NCBI RefSeq assembly: GCF_003688595.1
Contig: NZ_RCWT01000009.1
Span: 806,001-870,000 of the forward strand
Length of the DNA: 64,000 nucleotides
Direction: 5' to 3'
Source of the DNA: Sphingomonas sp. PP-F2F-G114-C0414
Lineage (GTDB): Bacteria > Pseudomonadota > Alphaproteobacteria > Sphingomonadales > Sphingomonadaceae
The notes beneath the pieces were generated by a model. That model worked only from the letters and a program-made list of their open reading frames with translations, was not told the DNA's origin and ran no database searches. Shown here piece by piece: positions 56,298 to 64,000 of this stretch. Made by a program: the position numbers and the translations under genes. How positions within the stretch are numbered: the first letter of the stretch is position 1; the number at the start of each line of letters is the position of its first letter.

Positions 56298-56638
56298 TCG
56301 AGATCATGGGCGCGCAGCGCGCGTCCCAAAGGTCAGATCGAATAAAGCCCGAACTCCAGCGGCATTGGCCGCGAGCTCGGGCTAACCGCGTGCGGCGAGT
56401 TGGCCAGCGTGGTCGCGAAAACGCTTATGTGTCGCAGGAGCGTACATGCGAATACCATCGTGGACCCACGCCGTAATGTCAACGCGCGCAAAATTCCGGC
56501 GCAACCATATTGTCCTCGACGGGCGAACCATTTGTTCGACGAGGCGGGGCGGGCGCTTTGGCGAGCCGCTTCAGGACCTCGAGACAGAGGCCATTTCCGC
56601 CGAAGAGTTTCGACTGTCTGTCCAACGGCGGTGAAAAG
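56298..56638. other. Intergenic region downstream of tRNA-Thr
   Basis: 341 bp between the tRNA gene and the small tail-anchored protein. It holds the hairpin at 56341-56383. Short open frames here overlap the tRNA or each other and are not believable. Confidence 0.5.
56341..56383 (-). terminator. Hairpin with T-rich tail, likely terminator
   Basis: Read leftward: GCCCGAGCTC, a 16-base loop region and GAGTTCGGGC (one mismatch in the stem), followed by TTTATT. It could end the tRNA-Thr transcript or a small RNA from the 250 bp before it. Confidence 0.45.
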
Positions 56639-56714
56639 TGGTGCCGGTTGCAGGAATCGAACCCGCGACATCCAGTTTACAAAACTGGCGCTCTACCAAC
56701 TGAGCTAAACCGGC
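56639..56714 (-). tRNA. tRNA-Thr (anticodon UGU)
   Basis: 76 nt including an encoded CCA end. Acceptor stem GCCGGTT pairs with AACCGGC, discriminator A. D arm TAGCTCAGTTGGTAGAGC, anticodon stem CCAGT/ACTGG around loop TTTGTAA (anticodon TGT), and T arm with GGTTCGATTCC. The sequence lies on the complementary strand; it reads codon ACA. Confidence 0.95.
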
Positions 56715-56760
56715 CCACGTGCGCAGCGGCAAGGCGTCCGCGACGTTGCGCTCCAATGCT

Positions 56761-57669
56761 TCAAGAAACGCCGAAGGTCCAGCCCTCGGAGCGGGCGATA
56801 TCGCGCGTCATGGCTGCCGGCGCCCAGAGATCCGCGCGATCCGCGTTCGCGCGCAGCCACGCCGCGGTCAGGATCGCGTCGGTGGCGTGATCGTCGTAGC
56901 GCGGCAGCGGCGTATGCGGGTCGCTGCCGAGCCCTGCCAGCGCCATGTCGAGCGCGGCGGCATCGCGCATCTTGCTCAGGCCCTTGCGGATGCCGGCGGC
57001 GCGCGCGGCGACGGTGGTGTAGATTTCGACGATCGCCGGACCGTGATCGGGCAGCAAATCGAACGGCCAGACCGGGATTCGGCCCGCCAGCCGGTGCAGC
57101 ACGCGCATCCCCGTCAGGCTCGACTTGCCGACCTGCGCCGCGCCGACCAGGTTGAAGCAGCTCGTCGGCGCGAAGCCCATCGCGCGCTGGCCCCGCTCGC
57201 ACACGCGCATCCGGCCAGCGCCGCCCGCGAACAGATCGCCGCAATCGCGGTGCTGGCGGAAATGGCGGCGGATGTCGGGATCGCGCAGGACCGTGTCGAC
57301 CGCGAGATGCGGATCGGCCGACGACAGCGTCTCGACCAGGTTCCACAGCGCGCGCGCGTCGCCGGGGCTTTGCTGCCAGCCGGGAAAATAGCCGCCCTGA
57401 TCGACGAAGGGAAACCCTGGCGAAAGGTCGAGCCCGATCAGCATCGGCGAATCGCGCTGATCGAGCAGCCAGTCGAGCACGTCCGCGCGCGACCAGGCCG
57501 CCGAGTCGGGGGGCGATACCAGGATCGGCGCAGCGTCGCCGACCCCGCAGGTCGCCACCGCGATACCTTTGTGGCGGTGCCCCTGCGCGCCAGACCAGTC
57601 GATCGCGGTGAACCGGGTGAACCGCGTCGCCTTGCCGGGTTCGGTATTCACAGGCGGTGGGCTCGGCAT
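56761..57669 (-). CDS. DUF429-like predicted RNase H-fold protein
   Basis: 302 aa. FTAIDWSGAQGHRHKGIAVA starts like an RNase H-fold strand with a leading acidic residue, IGLDLSPGFPF and PAIVEIYTT follow, and DDHATDAILTAAWL near the end supplies further acidic residues, as in DUF429 nucleases. No signal peptide. Family match is tentative. The ATG lies 6 bp after the stop of the DUF347 membrane protein, so they form an operon. Confidence 0.6.
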   Translation of the reverse strand: MPSPPPVNTEPGKATRFTRFTAIDWSGAQGHRHKGIAVATCGVGDAAPILVSPPDSAAWSRADVLDWLLDQRDSPMLIGLDLSPGFPFVDQGGYFPGWQQSPGDARALWNLVETLSSADPHLAVDTVLRDPDIRRHFRQHRDCGDLFAGGAGRMRVCERGQRAMGFAPTSCFNLVGAAQVGKSSLTGMRVLHRLAGRIPVWPFDLLPDHGPAIVEIYTTVAARAAGIRKGLSKMRDAAALDMALAGLGSDPHTPLPRYDDHATDAILTAAWLRANADRADLWAPAAMTRDIARSEGWTFGVS

Positions 57670-57675
57670 CGCGGC

Positions 57676-58449
57676 TCAGGTGGCGCGGCGTCCGGACGGG
57701 TACAAGGGTTTGAGCAGTACCAGAACGACGATCGCGATCACCAGCACCGCGGACGCATCGGGTCGGCTGAACGCGAGTCCGCCATGATCGAGCGGCTTGT
57801 CGAGGAAATCGCCGACCGCGGCGCCGAGCGGGCGCGTGAGGATGAACGCGCTCCAGAACAGGAGCACCCGGTCTACCGCGGTCCACAGATACAGCGCGGT
57901 TACCCCTGCGAGCACGATGCCGAACAGGATCGCGGCACCGCCGTAGCCGAGCCCGCCGGTATCCGCAGTCCAGTCGCCGAGCGCGGTGCCCAGCGTCTGC
58001 GAAAACGTGATCGTCAGCCAGTAGAACAGTTCCGCGCGGGGTTCGTGGACCGTTTCGACCGACACCGAGCCGAGCCGGTTGTGCCACAGCGCCAGCGATG
58101 CGACGACGCAGCCGAGCAGGAGCAGCGATCCACCGGGGTAGCCGATGCCGAGCGACCGGGTGGCGAAGTCGGCGAGTGTCGTGCCCGCGGTCGTCGAGGC
58201 GATGATCGTCGCCCAGTAGAGCGCGGGGCGATAACGGTCCGCCGCGATCTGTCGCCACACCAGCAGCACCAGGATCGCGACGAAGACGATTGTGGCGGTG
58301 AGGTAGCCGAGGTTCAGCGACATGCTGACCGTGTCGCCCGCGGTCTCGCCGAGCGTGGTGGCGAGGATCTTGATGATCCAGAACGCCGTCATCACCGCCG
58401 GCACCTTGGCGGCAACCTTGGCGAGCGTGGCGCGATCGCGAGCCGTCAT
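57676..58449 (-). CDS. DUF347-repeat membrane protein (COG4705)
   Basis: 257 aa from the ATG at 58449, eight predicted membrane segments. Four copies of a motif of the form TLGxxxGD are seen at 32-39 (TLGETAGD), 87-94 (TAGTTLAD), 152-159 (TLGTALGD) and 207-214 (PLGAAVGD), the DUF347 repeat. Three copies have a Gly-Asp pair inside the membrane, as in cation or metal transport proteins, but the substrate is unknown. A long upstream extension of the frame runs antisense through the EEP gene and is not coding. Confidence 0.85.
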   Translation of the reverse strand: MTARDRATLAKVAAKVPAVMTAFWIIKILATTLGETAGDTVSMSLNLGYLTATIVFVAILVLLVWRQIAADRYRPALYWATIIASTTAGTTLADFATRSLGIGYPGGSLLLLGCVVASLALWHNRLGSVSVETVHEPRAELFYWLTITFSQTLGTALGDWTADTGGLGYGGAAILFGIVLAGVTALYLWTAVDRVLLFWSAFILTRPLGAAVGDFLDKPLDHGGLAFSRPDASAVLVIAIVVLVLLKPLYPSGRRAT

Positions 58450-58602
58450 GACATTCCCCCTTGGCGTTACTTGGGAGACGCCGACGAGGCGATCGATCCG
58501 CAGTGTCGCACACCGGAAAATCGCGGAAGTTTTACTCGGGACATGTGGAACCGATGCCGCGGCGGCGTCTCGTCGTCGAAGCAAGAGCAGGGAGATCGCA
58601 CG

Positions 58603-59673
58603 GTGTCGGTACGGATCGCGAGTTTGGGTGTCGGTATCGCCGCGCTGGTCGGAAGCGCTGCGCCGGCCGCTGCAGCGCCCCCCGCCGTGATGACCGCGCC
58701 CGGCACGAGCGTGTCGGTGATGACCTACAACGTCCACGGCGTGCCCTGGCCGGTCGCGGAGGACCGATCGAGCGCGTTGTCGGCGATCGCCGCGCAGCTT
58801 CGCACGATGCGCGCCGAGGGACGGCAGCCCGGAATCGTCGCGTTGCAGGAATCGTTCGTGCCCGAGGCCAAGGCGATCGGTGCCGCGGCAGGCTATCGCT
58901 ACGTCGCGTTCGGCGCGCCGGCCGAGGCGACCGCGGACCCCGCAACCGCACAGGACCGGCAGTTCGTCGCGGATGGCAGCATGCTGCGCGGCGAGCGGGT
59001 CGGCAAGCATGTCGGCAGTGGTCTCGCGATCTTCTCCGACTATCCGATCCTGGCGGTGCGGCGGATCAGCTATCCGGTCTGTGCGGGCTATGACTGCCTC
59101 GCGAACAAGGGCGCGATGGCGGCGCTGATCGCGGTGCCCGGTGTCGCGGGGCCGGTCACGGTGATCGACACGCATCTCAATTCGAACGGCGCGACCGGCG
59201 TGTCCGAGCCGCGCGCGCTGTACGCATATCGGCGACAGATCGACGTGCTCAGCGGGTTCATCGGTTCGATGGCGCGGCCCGGCGGGACGATGCTGGTGGC
59301 AGGCGACTTCAACGTCGGCCGCGACATCGCGCGGCGCGCCTATTTCGCGCAGCACATGTTCGGCGGAGCGACCGCGCTGACCGGCGGCTCGCTGAAGTGC
59401 CGGGAGTCGCGGACCTGCCTGGTGACGCAGCCTGCCGACATCGCCTACTCGACCGGGCGCGCGAAGGATTTCCTGCTGTATCGTCCGTCGACCGCCGCCG
59501 CCGTCCAGCCGCTCGCGCTCAGCGCGCCGTTCGGCCGCGGTCCCGACAATGCGATGCTGTCGGATCATATCGGCGTGATGGTGCGCTATCGGATCGACGG
59601 CTCGGTCGGGCGTTCGGTGCCCGGCAGCACGCTGGCCAGCCGCCGGGCAAAGGGTGCTGCGACCCGCGCCTAG
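58603..59673 (+). CDS. Secreted endonuclease/exonuclease/phosphatase family protein
   Basis: 356 aa from the GTG at 58603, with GGGAG about 8 bases upstream. Signal peptide ASLGVGIAALVGSAAPAAAA. MTYNVHGVPWP, IVALQESFVP (metal-binding Glu), DTHLNSNG, MLVAGDFNVG and LSDHIGVMVRY are the EEP signatures in order. Exported members include sphingomyelinase-like and DNase-I-like enzymes. The reading frame continues open far upstream by chance, antisense to its neighbours. Its stop overlaps that of the facing gene. Confidence 0.88.
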   Translation: MSVRIASLGVGIAALVGSAAPAAAAPPAVMTAPGTSVSVMTYNVHGVPWPVAEDRSSALSAIAAQLRTMRAEGRQPGIVALQESFVPEAKAIGAAAGYRYVAFGAPAEATADPATAQDRQFVADGSMLRGERVGKHVGSGLAIFSDYPILAVRRISYPVCAGYDCLANKGAMAALIAVPGVAGPVTVIDTHLNSNGATGVSEPRALYAYRRQIDVLSGFIGSMARPGGTMLVAGDFNVGRDIARRAYFAQHMFGGATALTGGSLKCRESRTCLVTQPADIAYSTGRAKDFLLYRPSTAAAVQPLALSAPFGRGPDNAMLSDHIGVMVRYRIDGSVGRSVPGSTLASRRAKGAATRA

Positions 59674-60590
59674 CCCCTGAGTTTGCCTGTGAAGAGCAGG
59701 TGGCGGGCGTCGTCGGCGACCTGGTTGGCGGCGCCGAGCCGTTCGATCAGCTGCGCGGGGCGGCTGCCGCGCAGACCCGCGACCGTCAGCGCGCCGTCGC
59801 GGACATAGGTGTAGACCCCGCTCACCGCGAACGCCGAGGTGTAGGCGATATGCGCCTGCTGCTCCGCGGTGGCGCGCTGGAACGCGTCGGACGCGTAGAA
59901 TGCGCGGCGCGTCATCGGCGTGGCGAACGCGATGTCGAGGATCGCGACCAGCGCGCGTTCGGGCGGCACGCTGTGGTCGACGTTGGGCGCGGGCGGGGCG
60001 GGGTCCGCATTGTCGTAGCGCTCGGGCACATGGAGCCGCACCTTCAGCACCGCCGGATCGCCCGCCAGCGTCTCGGCGAACTGCGTCATGTACGCGCCAA
60101 AGCCTGCCGCGTCGTCGTGGCGCGCGCCGAAATGGACATGGAGGCGGTCGAGGCCGTCATCGCCGTTCGGGATCGGGTCCGGCGCGCGGTCGACCAGCGT
60201 CCGTGACCCCTTCGGCAGCGCATAGGCGACGGTCGCCGCGAACATGTTCTGTTCGTCCGCGAACAGGATCGCGCAGGCATCGTTGAAAATGTCCTGATCC
60301 TCGGCGGAGGCGAAGCCGATCTCGACGCCGCCATCCAACACATAGTCGTCGAACGGGGCGATGCCGTCGATCGCCGGCCACAGATGCGCGTCCTGCTCGC
60401 GGTTCAAATGTGTCTGGACATACCAGCCGAGCCCCGGGATGCGCGAGCACAGCGGGCCGTGGACGTCGCGCCAATAGGTCGCGAACACCTCGTGCGGAAC
60501 CCCGGGGCGGCGGAGCACGGTGGTGTAGCTGTTGACGACGATGCTGGCGTCGCGCGTCGCATAGTCGCGCGCGGGGTCTATGATGGACAT
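59670..60590 (-). CDS. EthD domain-containing protein
   Basis: 306 aa from the ATG at 60590. FATYWRDVHGPLCSRIPGLGWYVQTHL is an EthD-type ferredoxin-like repeat (dimeric alpha+beta barrel). A second half with ARHDDAAGFGAYMTQFAETLAG and PMTRRAFYASDAFQRATAEQ looks like a duplicated copy. EthD-like proteins are found with cytochrome P450 or ring-modifying pathways, but no such genes lie here. Stop codons overlap by 3 bp with the facing secreted EEP gene. Confidence 0.75.
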   Translation of the reverse strand: MSIIDPARDYATRDASIVVNSYTTVLRRPGVPHEVFATYWRDVHGPLCSRIPGLGWYVQTHLNREQDAHLWPAIDGIAPFDDYVLDGGVEIGFASAEDQDIFNDACAILFADEQNMFAATVAYALPKGSRTLVDRAPDPIPNGDDGLDRLHVHFGARHDDAAGFGAYMTQFAETLAGDPAVLKVRLHVPERYDNADPAPPAPNVDHSVPPERALVAILDIAFATPMTRRAFYASDAFQRATAEQQAHIAYTSAFAVSGVYTYVRDGALTVAGLRGSRPAQLIERLGAANQVADDARHLLFTGKLRG

Positions 60591-60676
60591 GAGGATCTCA
60601 CGGCTTGGGGATGGCAGGACGAGCACCCCCAACGCATCGCCACGCAGATCGGCGCGCGCCGTTGTCCAATCTCACG

Positions 60677-61990
60677 TCAGTCCTTGCCTTCGGGCGCCTG
60701 TTTGCGGCGGCGGTTCCAGAATTCGAGACGCTTCTTCACGTCGCGTTCGAAGCCGCGCTCGTTGGGTTCGTAGAGCACCGGATGATCATGTCCGCCGAGT
60801 TCGTCGGGGAAGAAGCTCTGCCCGGCGAACGCATCGGGGTGATCGTGGTCGTATTGATACCCATCGTGGTAGCCGAGCTCCTTCATCAGCTTGGTCGGCG
60901 CGTTGAGGATGCGCTTGGGCGGCGCGATCGACCCGGTCGATTTCGCCAGCGCGCTGGCCTTGTCGAACGCGCGGTACGAGGCGTTCGATTTCGGCGCGGT
61001 CGCGACATAGTTGATCGCCTGCGCCAGGAACAACCGCGCCTCGGGCAGGCCGACGCGTTCGAACGCCTGCCACGCGGTCATCACCTGGACCAGCGCCTGC
61101 GGATCGGCCATGCCGACATCCTCCGACGCCGCGCAGCACAGCCGGCGGAACACCACCGACGGGTCCTCGCCACCGGCGATCATCCGCGCCGCCCAGTACA
61201 GCGCCGCATCGGGATCGCTACCGCGCAGGCTCTTGTGGAAGCAGCTGAGCAGGTTGAAATGCTCTTCCTGCCCCTTGTCGTAGAGCGGCGCGCGTTGCTG
61301 CACCAAGGTGGCGAGCGCGATGGTATCGAGATCGGATGGATGATCGGTCGCGACGATATCCTCGCACAGCCCGAGCAGATAGCGCGCGTCGCCGTCCGCC
61401 ATCGCCACCAGCGCGTCGCGCGCATCGTCGGTGAGCGGCAGGGGACGTTCGAAATGCGCTTCCGCCCGCGCGATCACGCGGTGGAGGTCGGCGGCGGCAA
61501 ACCGGTTGAGCGTGTAGACCTTCGCGCGCGACAACAGTGCGGATACCAGGCTGAAGCTCGGATTCTCGGTGGTGGCGCCGATCAGCACGATCGTCCCATC
61601 CTCGACCGCGGGGAGCAGCGCGTCCTGCACCGGCCGCGAGAACCGGTGAAGCTCGTCGACGAACGCGACGGTCGGTTTCGACGCCGATTCGCGCAGCCGC
61701 GTGGCCTCCGCCAGCGCCTTGCGCAGGTCGGCGATACCGGTCGACACCGCAGAAAGCTGGATGAAATTGTAGCCGACCTCGTCCGCCATCAGCCGCGCGA
61801 TCGTCGTCTTGCCGACCCCAGGCGGGCCCCAGAGGATGAACGAGGACAGGCGCTTGGCAGCGATCATCCGCGCGAGCGCGCCCTCGGGCCCGACGAGATG
61901 CTCCTGGCCGATGATGTCCGAAAACCGGCGCGGGCGCAGGATTTCCGCAAGCGGTCGCGGTGCGTTGGCGCTGAAGAGCGTGTCGGACAT
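60677..61990 (-). CDS. rarA: Replication-associated recombination protein RarA (MgsA)
   Basis: 437 aa from the ATG at 61990. AAA+ ATPase with Walker A GPPGVGKT (55-62), FVDELHRFSRPVQDALLPAVEDG (Walker B and the clamp-loader-like insert), GATTENPSFSLVSALLSR (sensor 1) and the C-terminal tetramerisation domain (SDPDAALYWAARMIAGGEDP). It acts at stalled replication forks. The family is widespread and the length is normal. A short upstream extension to 62059 lacks similarity. Confidence 0.95.
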   Translation of the reverse strand: MSDTLFSANAPRPLAEILRPRRFSDIIGQEHLVGPEGALARMIAAKRLSSFILWGPPGVGKTTIARLMADEVGYNFIQLSAVSTGIADLRKALAEATRLRESASKPTVAFVDELHRFSRPVQDALLPAVEDGTIVLIGATTENPSFSLVSALLSRAKVYTLNRFAAADLHRVIARAEAHFERPLPLTDDARDALVAMADGDARYLLGLCEDIVATDHPSDLDTIALATLVQQRAPLYDKGQEEHFNLLSCFHKSLRGSDPDAALYWAARMIAGGEDPSVVFRRLCCAASEDVGMADPQALVQVMTAWQAFERVGLPEARLFLAQAINYVATAPKSNASYRAFDKASALAKSTGSIAPPKRILNAPTKLMKELGYHDGYQYDHDHPDAFAGQSFFPDELGGHDHPVLYEPNERGFERDVKKRLEFWNRRRKQAPEGKD

Positions 61991-62191
61991 CGGGTCTCGG
62001 GTTCCACGGATCGAGGGGGGCGCAGCGGGCGATACCGCGGCGCACGGCATCGCCGACATCGCTGCGGCAGGTCTTTCGCCTGAAAGAACATAAGGGGTGT
62101 GGCGCCGACATTGAACCCTTGGCGGCGGGGGGCGGCCTCTGGACTGCTGCTAGGCGCGATCGAACAAAATTCAGCGCATCCCTTGAATTCG

Positions 62192-62240
62192 GAATATTCT
62201 GCGATATATCTCAAACCATCTTAGAGATATCGGAGAATAC
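62192..62240. promoter_or_regulatory. PadR operator, nested inverted repeat
   Basis: Inner arms ATATCTC (62206-62212) and GAGATAT (62224-62230) around an 11-bp spacer; outer arms GAATATTCT and GAGAATAC extend the symmetry. It covers the region just before the padR ribosome binding site (GGAG at 62232), fitting autorepression. Confidence 0.65.
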
Positions 62241-62244
62241 TCAA

Positions 62245-62829
62245 ATGCGTAACGAAATGGGATTTGGACCGTGGAGCGGTGGCCCCCGGCATGGCGGCCA
62301 CGGCCGTCGCGAGCATGGTGAGGACCATGGCCATTGGAAGTCGGGCGGGGGAGCACGCGGTCGCGGCCGCCGGGTCTTCGACGGCGGCGAGATGAAGCTC
62401 GTGCTGTTGAAGCTGATCGCGGATGCACCGCGCCACGGCTACGACCTGATCCGCGAGATCGAAGGACTGGCGGGTGGCAGCTATGCGCCAAGCCCGGGCG
62501 TGATCTATCCCACGCTCAGTACGCTCGACGACATGGGGCTGATCGACGAGCAGAAGTCGGAAGGTTCCAAGAAGCGCTTCGCGGTGACCGACGAAGGGCG
62601 CCAGTTGCTGAAGGACAATGCGGAGATCGTCGAGGCGCTGTTCGCCCGGTTGGCCGCCGTCGGCGCCGAGTCCGAACGGACCGACGGCGCACCGATCCGC
62701 CGCGCGATGGGCAATCTGCGCCAGGTGCTGCAGACGCGGCTGATGCGCGAGGACGTGAACGAGGACACGCTGCACGCGGTCGCGGGCCTGCTCGACGAGG
62801 CGGCGCAGAAGATCGAGCGGCTCAAGTGA
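62245..62829 (+). CDS. PadR family transcriptional regulator
   Basis: 194 aa from the ATG at 62245, GGAG 9 bases upstream. A His/Gly-rich head (residues 5-45) precedes the winged-helix domain MKLVLLKLIADAPRHGYDLIREIEGLAGGSYAPSPGVIYPTLSTLDDMGLI, and a helical tail follows. PadR proteins repress their own gene and often a stress or efflux gene. The palindrome upstream is the likely operator. It is coupled to the DUF2218 gene by a GTGA overlap. The His-rich head is unusual and may bind metal. Confidence 0.9.
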   Translation: MRNEMGFGPWSGGPRHGGHGRREHGEDHGHWKSGGGARGRGRRVFDGGEMKLVLLKLIADAPRHGYDLIREIEGLAGGSYAPSPGVIYPTLSTLDDMGLIDEQKSEGSKKRFAVTDEGRQLLKDNAEIVEALFARLAAVGAESERTDGAPIRRAMGNLRQVLQTRLMREDVNEDTLHAVAGLLDEAAQKIERLK

Positions 62830-63131
62830 GCGTCTCGCCCATCATTTCGGTCGCGCGCGTGCCGACGCAGTCCGCCAGCAAGTATCTCCAGCAACTCGCC
62901 AAGCACTGGAGCCACAAGATGGAGGTGACCTTTTCGGCCGAAGAAGGACGGATCGCCTTCCCGAACGGCGCGGTGCTCGACATGCGCGCCGACACCGCCA
63001 CGCTCGACGTCGCCTTGACGGTGCCGGAGGGCGAGGACGTCGACCGCATGCGTGGCGTGGTGTCGAGCCACTTAGACCGCTTCGCCTTCCGCGAGGCGCC
63101 GCTGACGTTCGACTGGATGCTGGCGCCGTAA
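62826..63131 (+). CDS. DUF2218 domain protein
   Basis: 101 aa from the GTG at 62826, overlapping the padR stop. VPTQSASKYLQQLAKHWSHKMEV, EGRIAFPNGAVLDMRA and VVSSHLDRFAFREAPLTFDW match the small DUF2218 family, often found next to iron or metal uptake and siderophore genes. The function is unknown. Being in the PadR operon, it is probably repressed together with the regulator. Confidence 0.85.
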   Translation: MSVSPIISVARVPTQSASKYLQQLAKHWSHKMEVTFSAEEGRIAFPNGAVLDMRADTATLDVALTVPEGEDVDRMRGVVSSHLDRFAFREAPLTFDWMLAP

Positions 63132-63648
63132 ACCGATCCGTTCCCCTTGTGGCGGGGCGGGCGCGCGATAAGTCTCAAGGCGTGGGGAATGGCTGAGGTC
63201 GGAGAAGTCCGGACTGTTGGTTTCGGGATACCGATGGCGGTAGCCCATGTTGAGCGGCGCTGCCGTCTTGCGCTCGAACGAGGCCGGGGCGGAGAGGGTT
63301 CTGCCTCAAGGATTGGGCGTTTGCATTTCTACCGTCGGGTAGAAGCGTGAGCTGGTCACTTGAAGCTTAAATGCAAGCGTCGCCTGATCAACAGAGCGAT
63401 ATCTATATGATGAAGCCAATCGCATCCGAACTGAACCAATATCAAGCGTATTAAAATACTATATATCAGTGGATAACAGTTTTTAACGTCGATATACAAA
63501 TCGATAGCATACAGAGACTTAATATACATTGCTTGACCCTGCTACACGTCAACCGGTAATGTTCGGATTGTAGTAATGTTAAATAGTCATTAGCCTAAGT
63601 TTAACAACTACGCATTGATAAAAGCAAATCATAAGCCGAGGTGATGTT
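63132..63648. other. AT-rich intergenic region
   Basis: 517 bp. The first 200 bp are normal for the window. From about 63370 the sequence becomes strongly AT-rich, and no open frame of note is present. A weak 67-codon frame (63147-63350) shows no family features. A possible sigma-70 promoter is listed separately. Confidence 0.6.
63533..63562 (+). promoter_or_regulatory. Possible sigma-70 promoter of the last gene
   Basis: TTGACC at 63533-63538 and TAATGT at 63557-63562, spacer 18 bp. The -35 is good, the -10 fits only partly. About 85 bp before the ATG at 63649. Confidence 0.35.
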
Positions 63649-64000
63649 ATGAGCAAAGGTGATGGCGATTTCATATCAAATAGCGATGTCGAGCCTGCGC
63701 TAGATGTCACAAGTTCTGTTGGCGAATTCAAAATAAAGGTTTTTTTGAACGGCGTTGAACAGGGCTGGTTTACAGACGTAGGGCCGCCAGAATACTGGAT
63801 TACTGTAACCCCGCGTCAGGTTGACGGCACAACCTGGACCCAAGTTGCATATGGTGGGTTTACCTACCTAAAGAAATCTACGAACAACTATCTTTCGTAC
63901 CGGAGCAATAACGTCGTATTTTCGAACGGCTTGAAAATGAGAGGCTGGGATGTTGCGGCCAAGTGGCAATTATCAGGTAAAAATTTAAAGTGTCTTGATA
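63649..64000 (+). CDS. Unrecognised protein, N-terminal 117 residues
   Basis: Open to the right edge of the window. The ATG at 63649 has GAGGTGA upstream. The peptide starts MSKGDGDFISNSDVEPAL, has no signal peptide, and is rich in Thr, Asn, Val, Tyr and Trp with short alternating hydrophobic stretches (FKIKVFLNGVEQGWF, YWITVTPRQVDG, KWQLSGKNLKCLD), which suggests beta strands. The last part, with a W-x-L-x-G-x-x-L-x-C-L-D pattern, is loosely like a beta-trefoil repeat, but this is weak. GC content and codon use are far lower than elsewhere in the window, indicating a transferred gene. I do not recognise the family. Confidence 0.7.
   Translation, partial: MSKGDGDFISNSDVEPALDVTSSVGEFKIKVFLNGVEQGWFTDVGPPEYWITVTPRQVDGTTWTQVAYGGFTYLKKSTNNYLSYRSNNVVFSNGLKMRGWDVAAKWQLSGKNLKCLD

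Noticed and set aside
58547..58569. GGAACC upstream of the secreted EEP gene as an EcfG promoter
   Set aside because: The spacing is too short and the -10 reads CGTC instead of CGTT.
63147..63350. 67-codon open frame after DUF2218
   Set aside because: No ribosome binding site, no recognisable features, Arg/Gly-rich composition typical of chance frames in this window.

Overview
The window is a GC-rich stretch of alphaproteobacterial chromosome, most likely from a sphingomonad (Sphingomonas or a close relative). This placement is an inference. It rests on the order lapA-pyrF-trpF-trpB-trpA-accD-folC, on yqeY next to dnaG-rpoD and divergent from carAB, on small families common in sphingomonads (UrcA, DUF4170, DUF3618, a DUF6628-like protein), and on the many short palindromic repeats between genes. 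No rRNA, CRISPR array, prophage or insertion-sequence transposase is visible. One tRNA gene (Thr, UGU) is present.

Layout. 1-3 kb: rpoD (5' part), dnaG, a DUF559 nuclease gene and yqeY, all leftward. 3-9.5 kb: carA, a small secreted protein, carB, greA and a rhomboid protease, rightward. 10-12 kb: DUF4170 and a leftward envelope-stress type operon behind an EcfG-like promoter. 12-21 kb: eno, an ftsB/divIC-like gene, an alpha/beta hydrolase, a DUF885 lipoprotein, an MFS exporter, an S9 peptidase and a glycine-zipper protein. 21-25 kb: small secreted protein, HigB/HigA-type toxin-antitoxin pair, small HTH-like protein, UvrD/PcrA helicase. 25-28 kb: UrcA protein, a phosphate transporter behind a near-consensus Pho box, DUF6628-like protein. 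28-35 kb: folC-accD-trpA-trpB-trpF-pyrF-lapA, leftward, joining folate, fatty acid, tryptophan and pyrimidine synthesis. 35-39 kb: patatin-like lipase, endonuclease/exonuclease/phosphatase (EEP) family protein, small stress-like protein, class I glutamine amidotransferase. 39-43.6 kb: a GH9 glycosidase between two secreted alpha/beta hydrolases. 43.9-51.7 kb: alpha-2-macroglobulin and pbpC. 51.8-56.3 kb: EreA/ChaN-like protein, cupin, MFS, LysR, small membrane protein. 56.6-63.1 kb: tRNA-Thr, a predicted nuclease with a DUF347-repeat membrane protein, secreted EEP protein, EthD-like protein, rarA, a PadR regulator with its operator, DUF2218. 63.1-64 kb: a markedly AT-richer tail with the start of an unrecognised gene.

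The most unusual theme is the palindromic repeats. At least eight sequence types occur, mostly as head-to-head pairs of about 70-200 bp between genes. One 119-bp copy sits in frame inside carA, splitting its two domains. A second copy of the same size lies between trpB and trpA and appears to supply the trpA ribosome binding site. Two inverted half-copies of the same type bracket the DUF559 nuclease gene, which fills the gap between yqeY and dnaG exactly. A DUF559-type nuclease linked to a palindromic repeat family is the best candidate here for an undescribed mobile system. All functional assignments come from reading motifs and gene order; no database search was possible.
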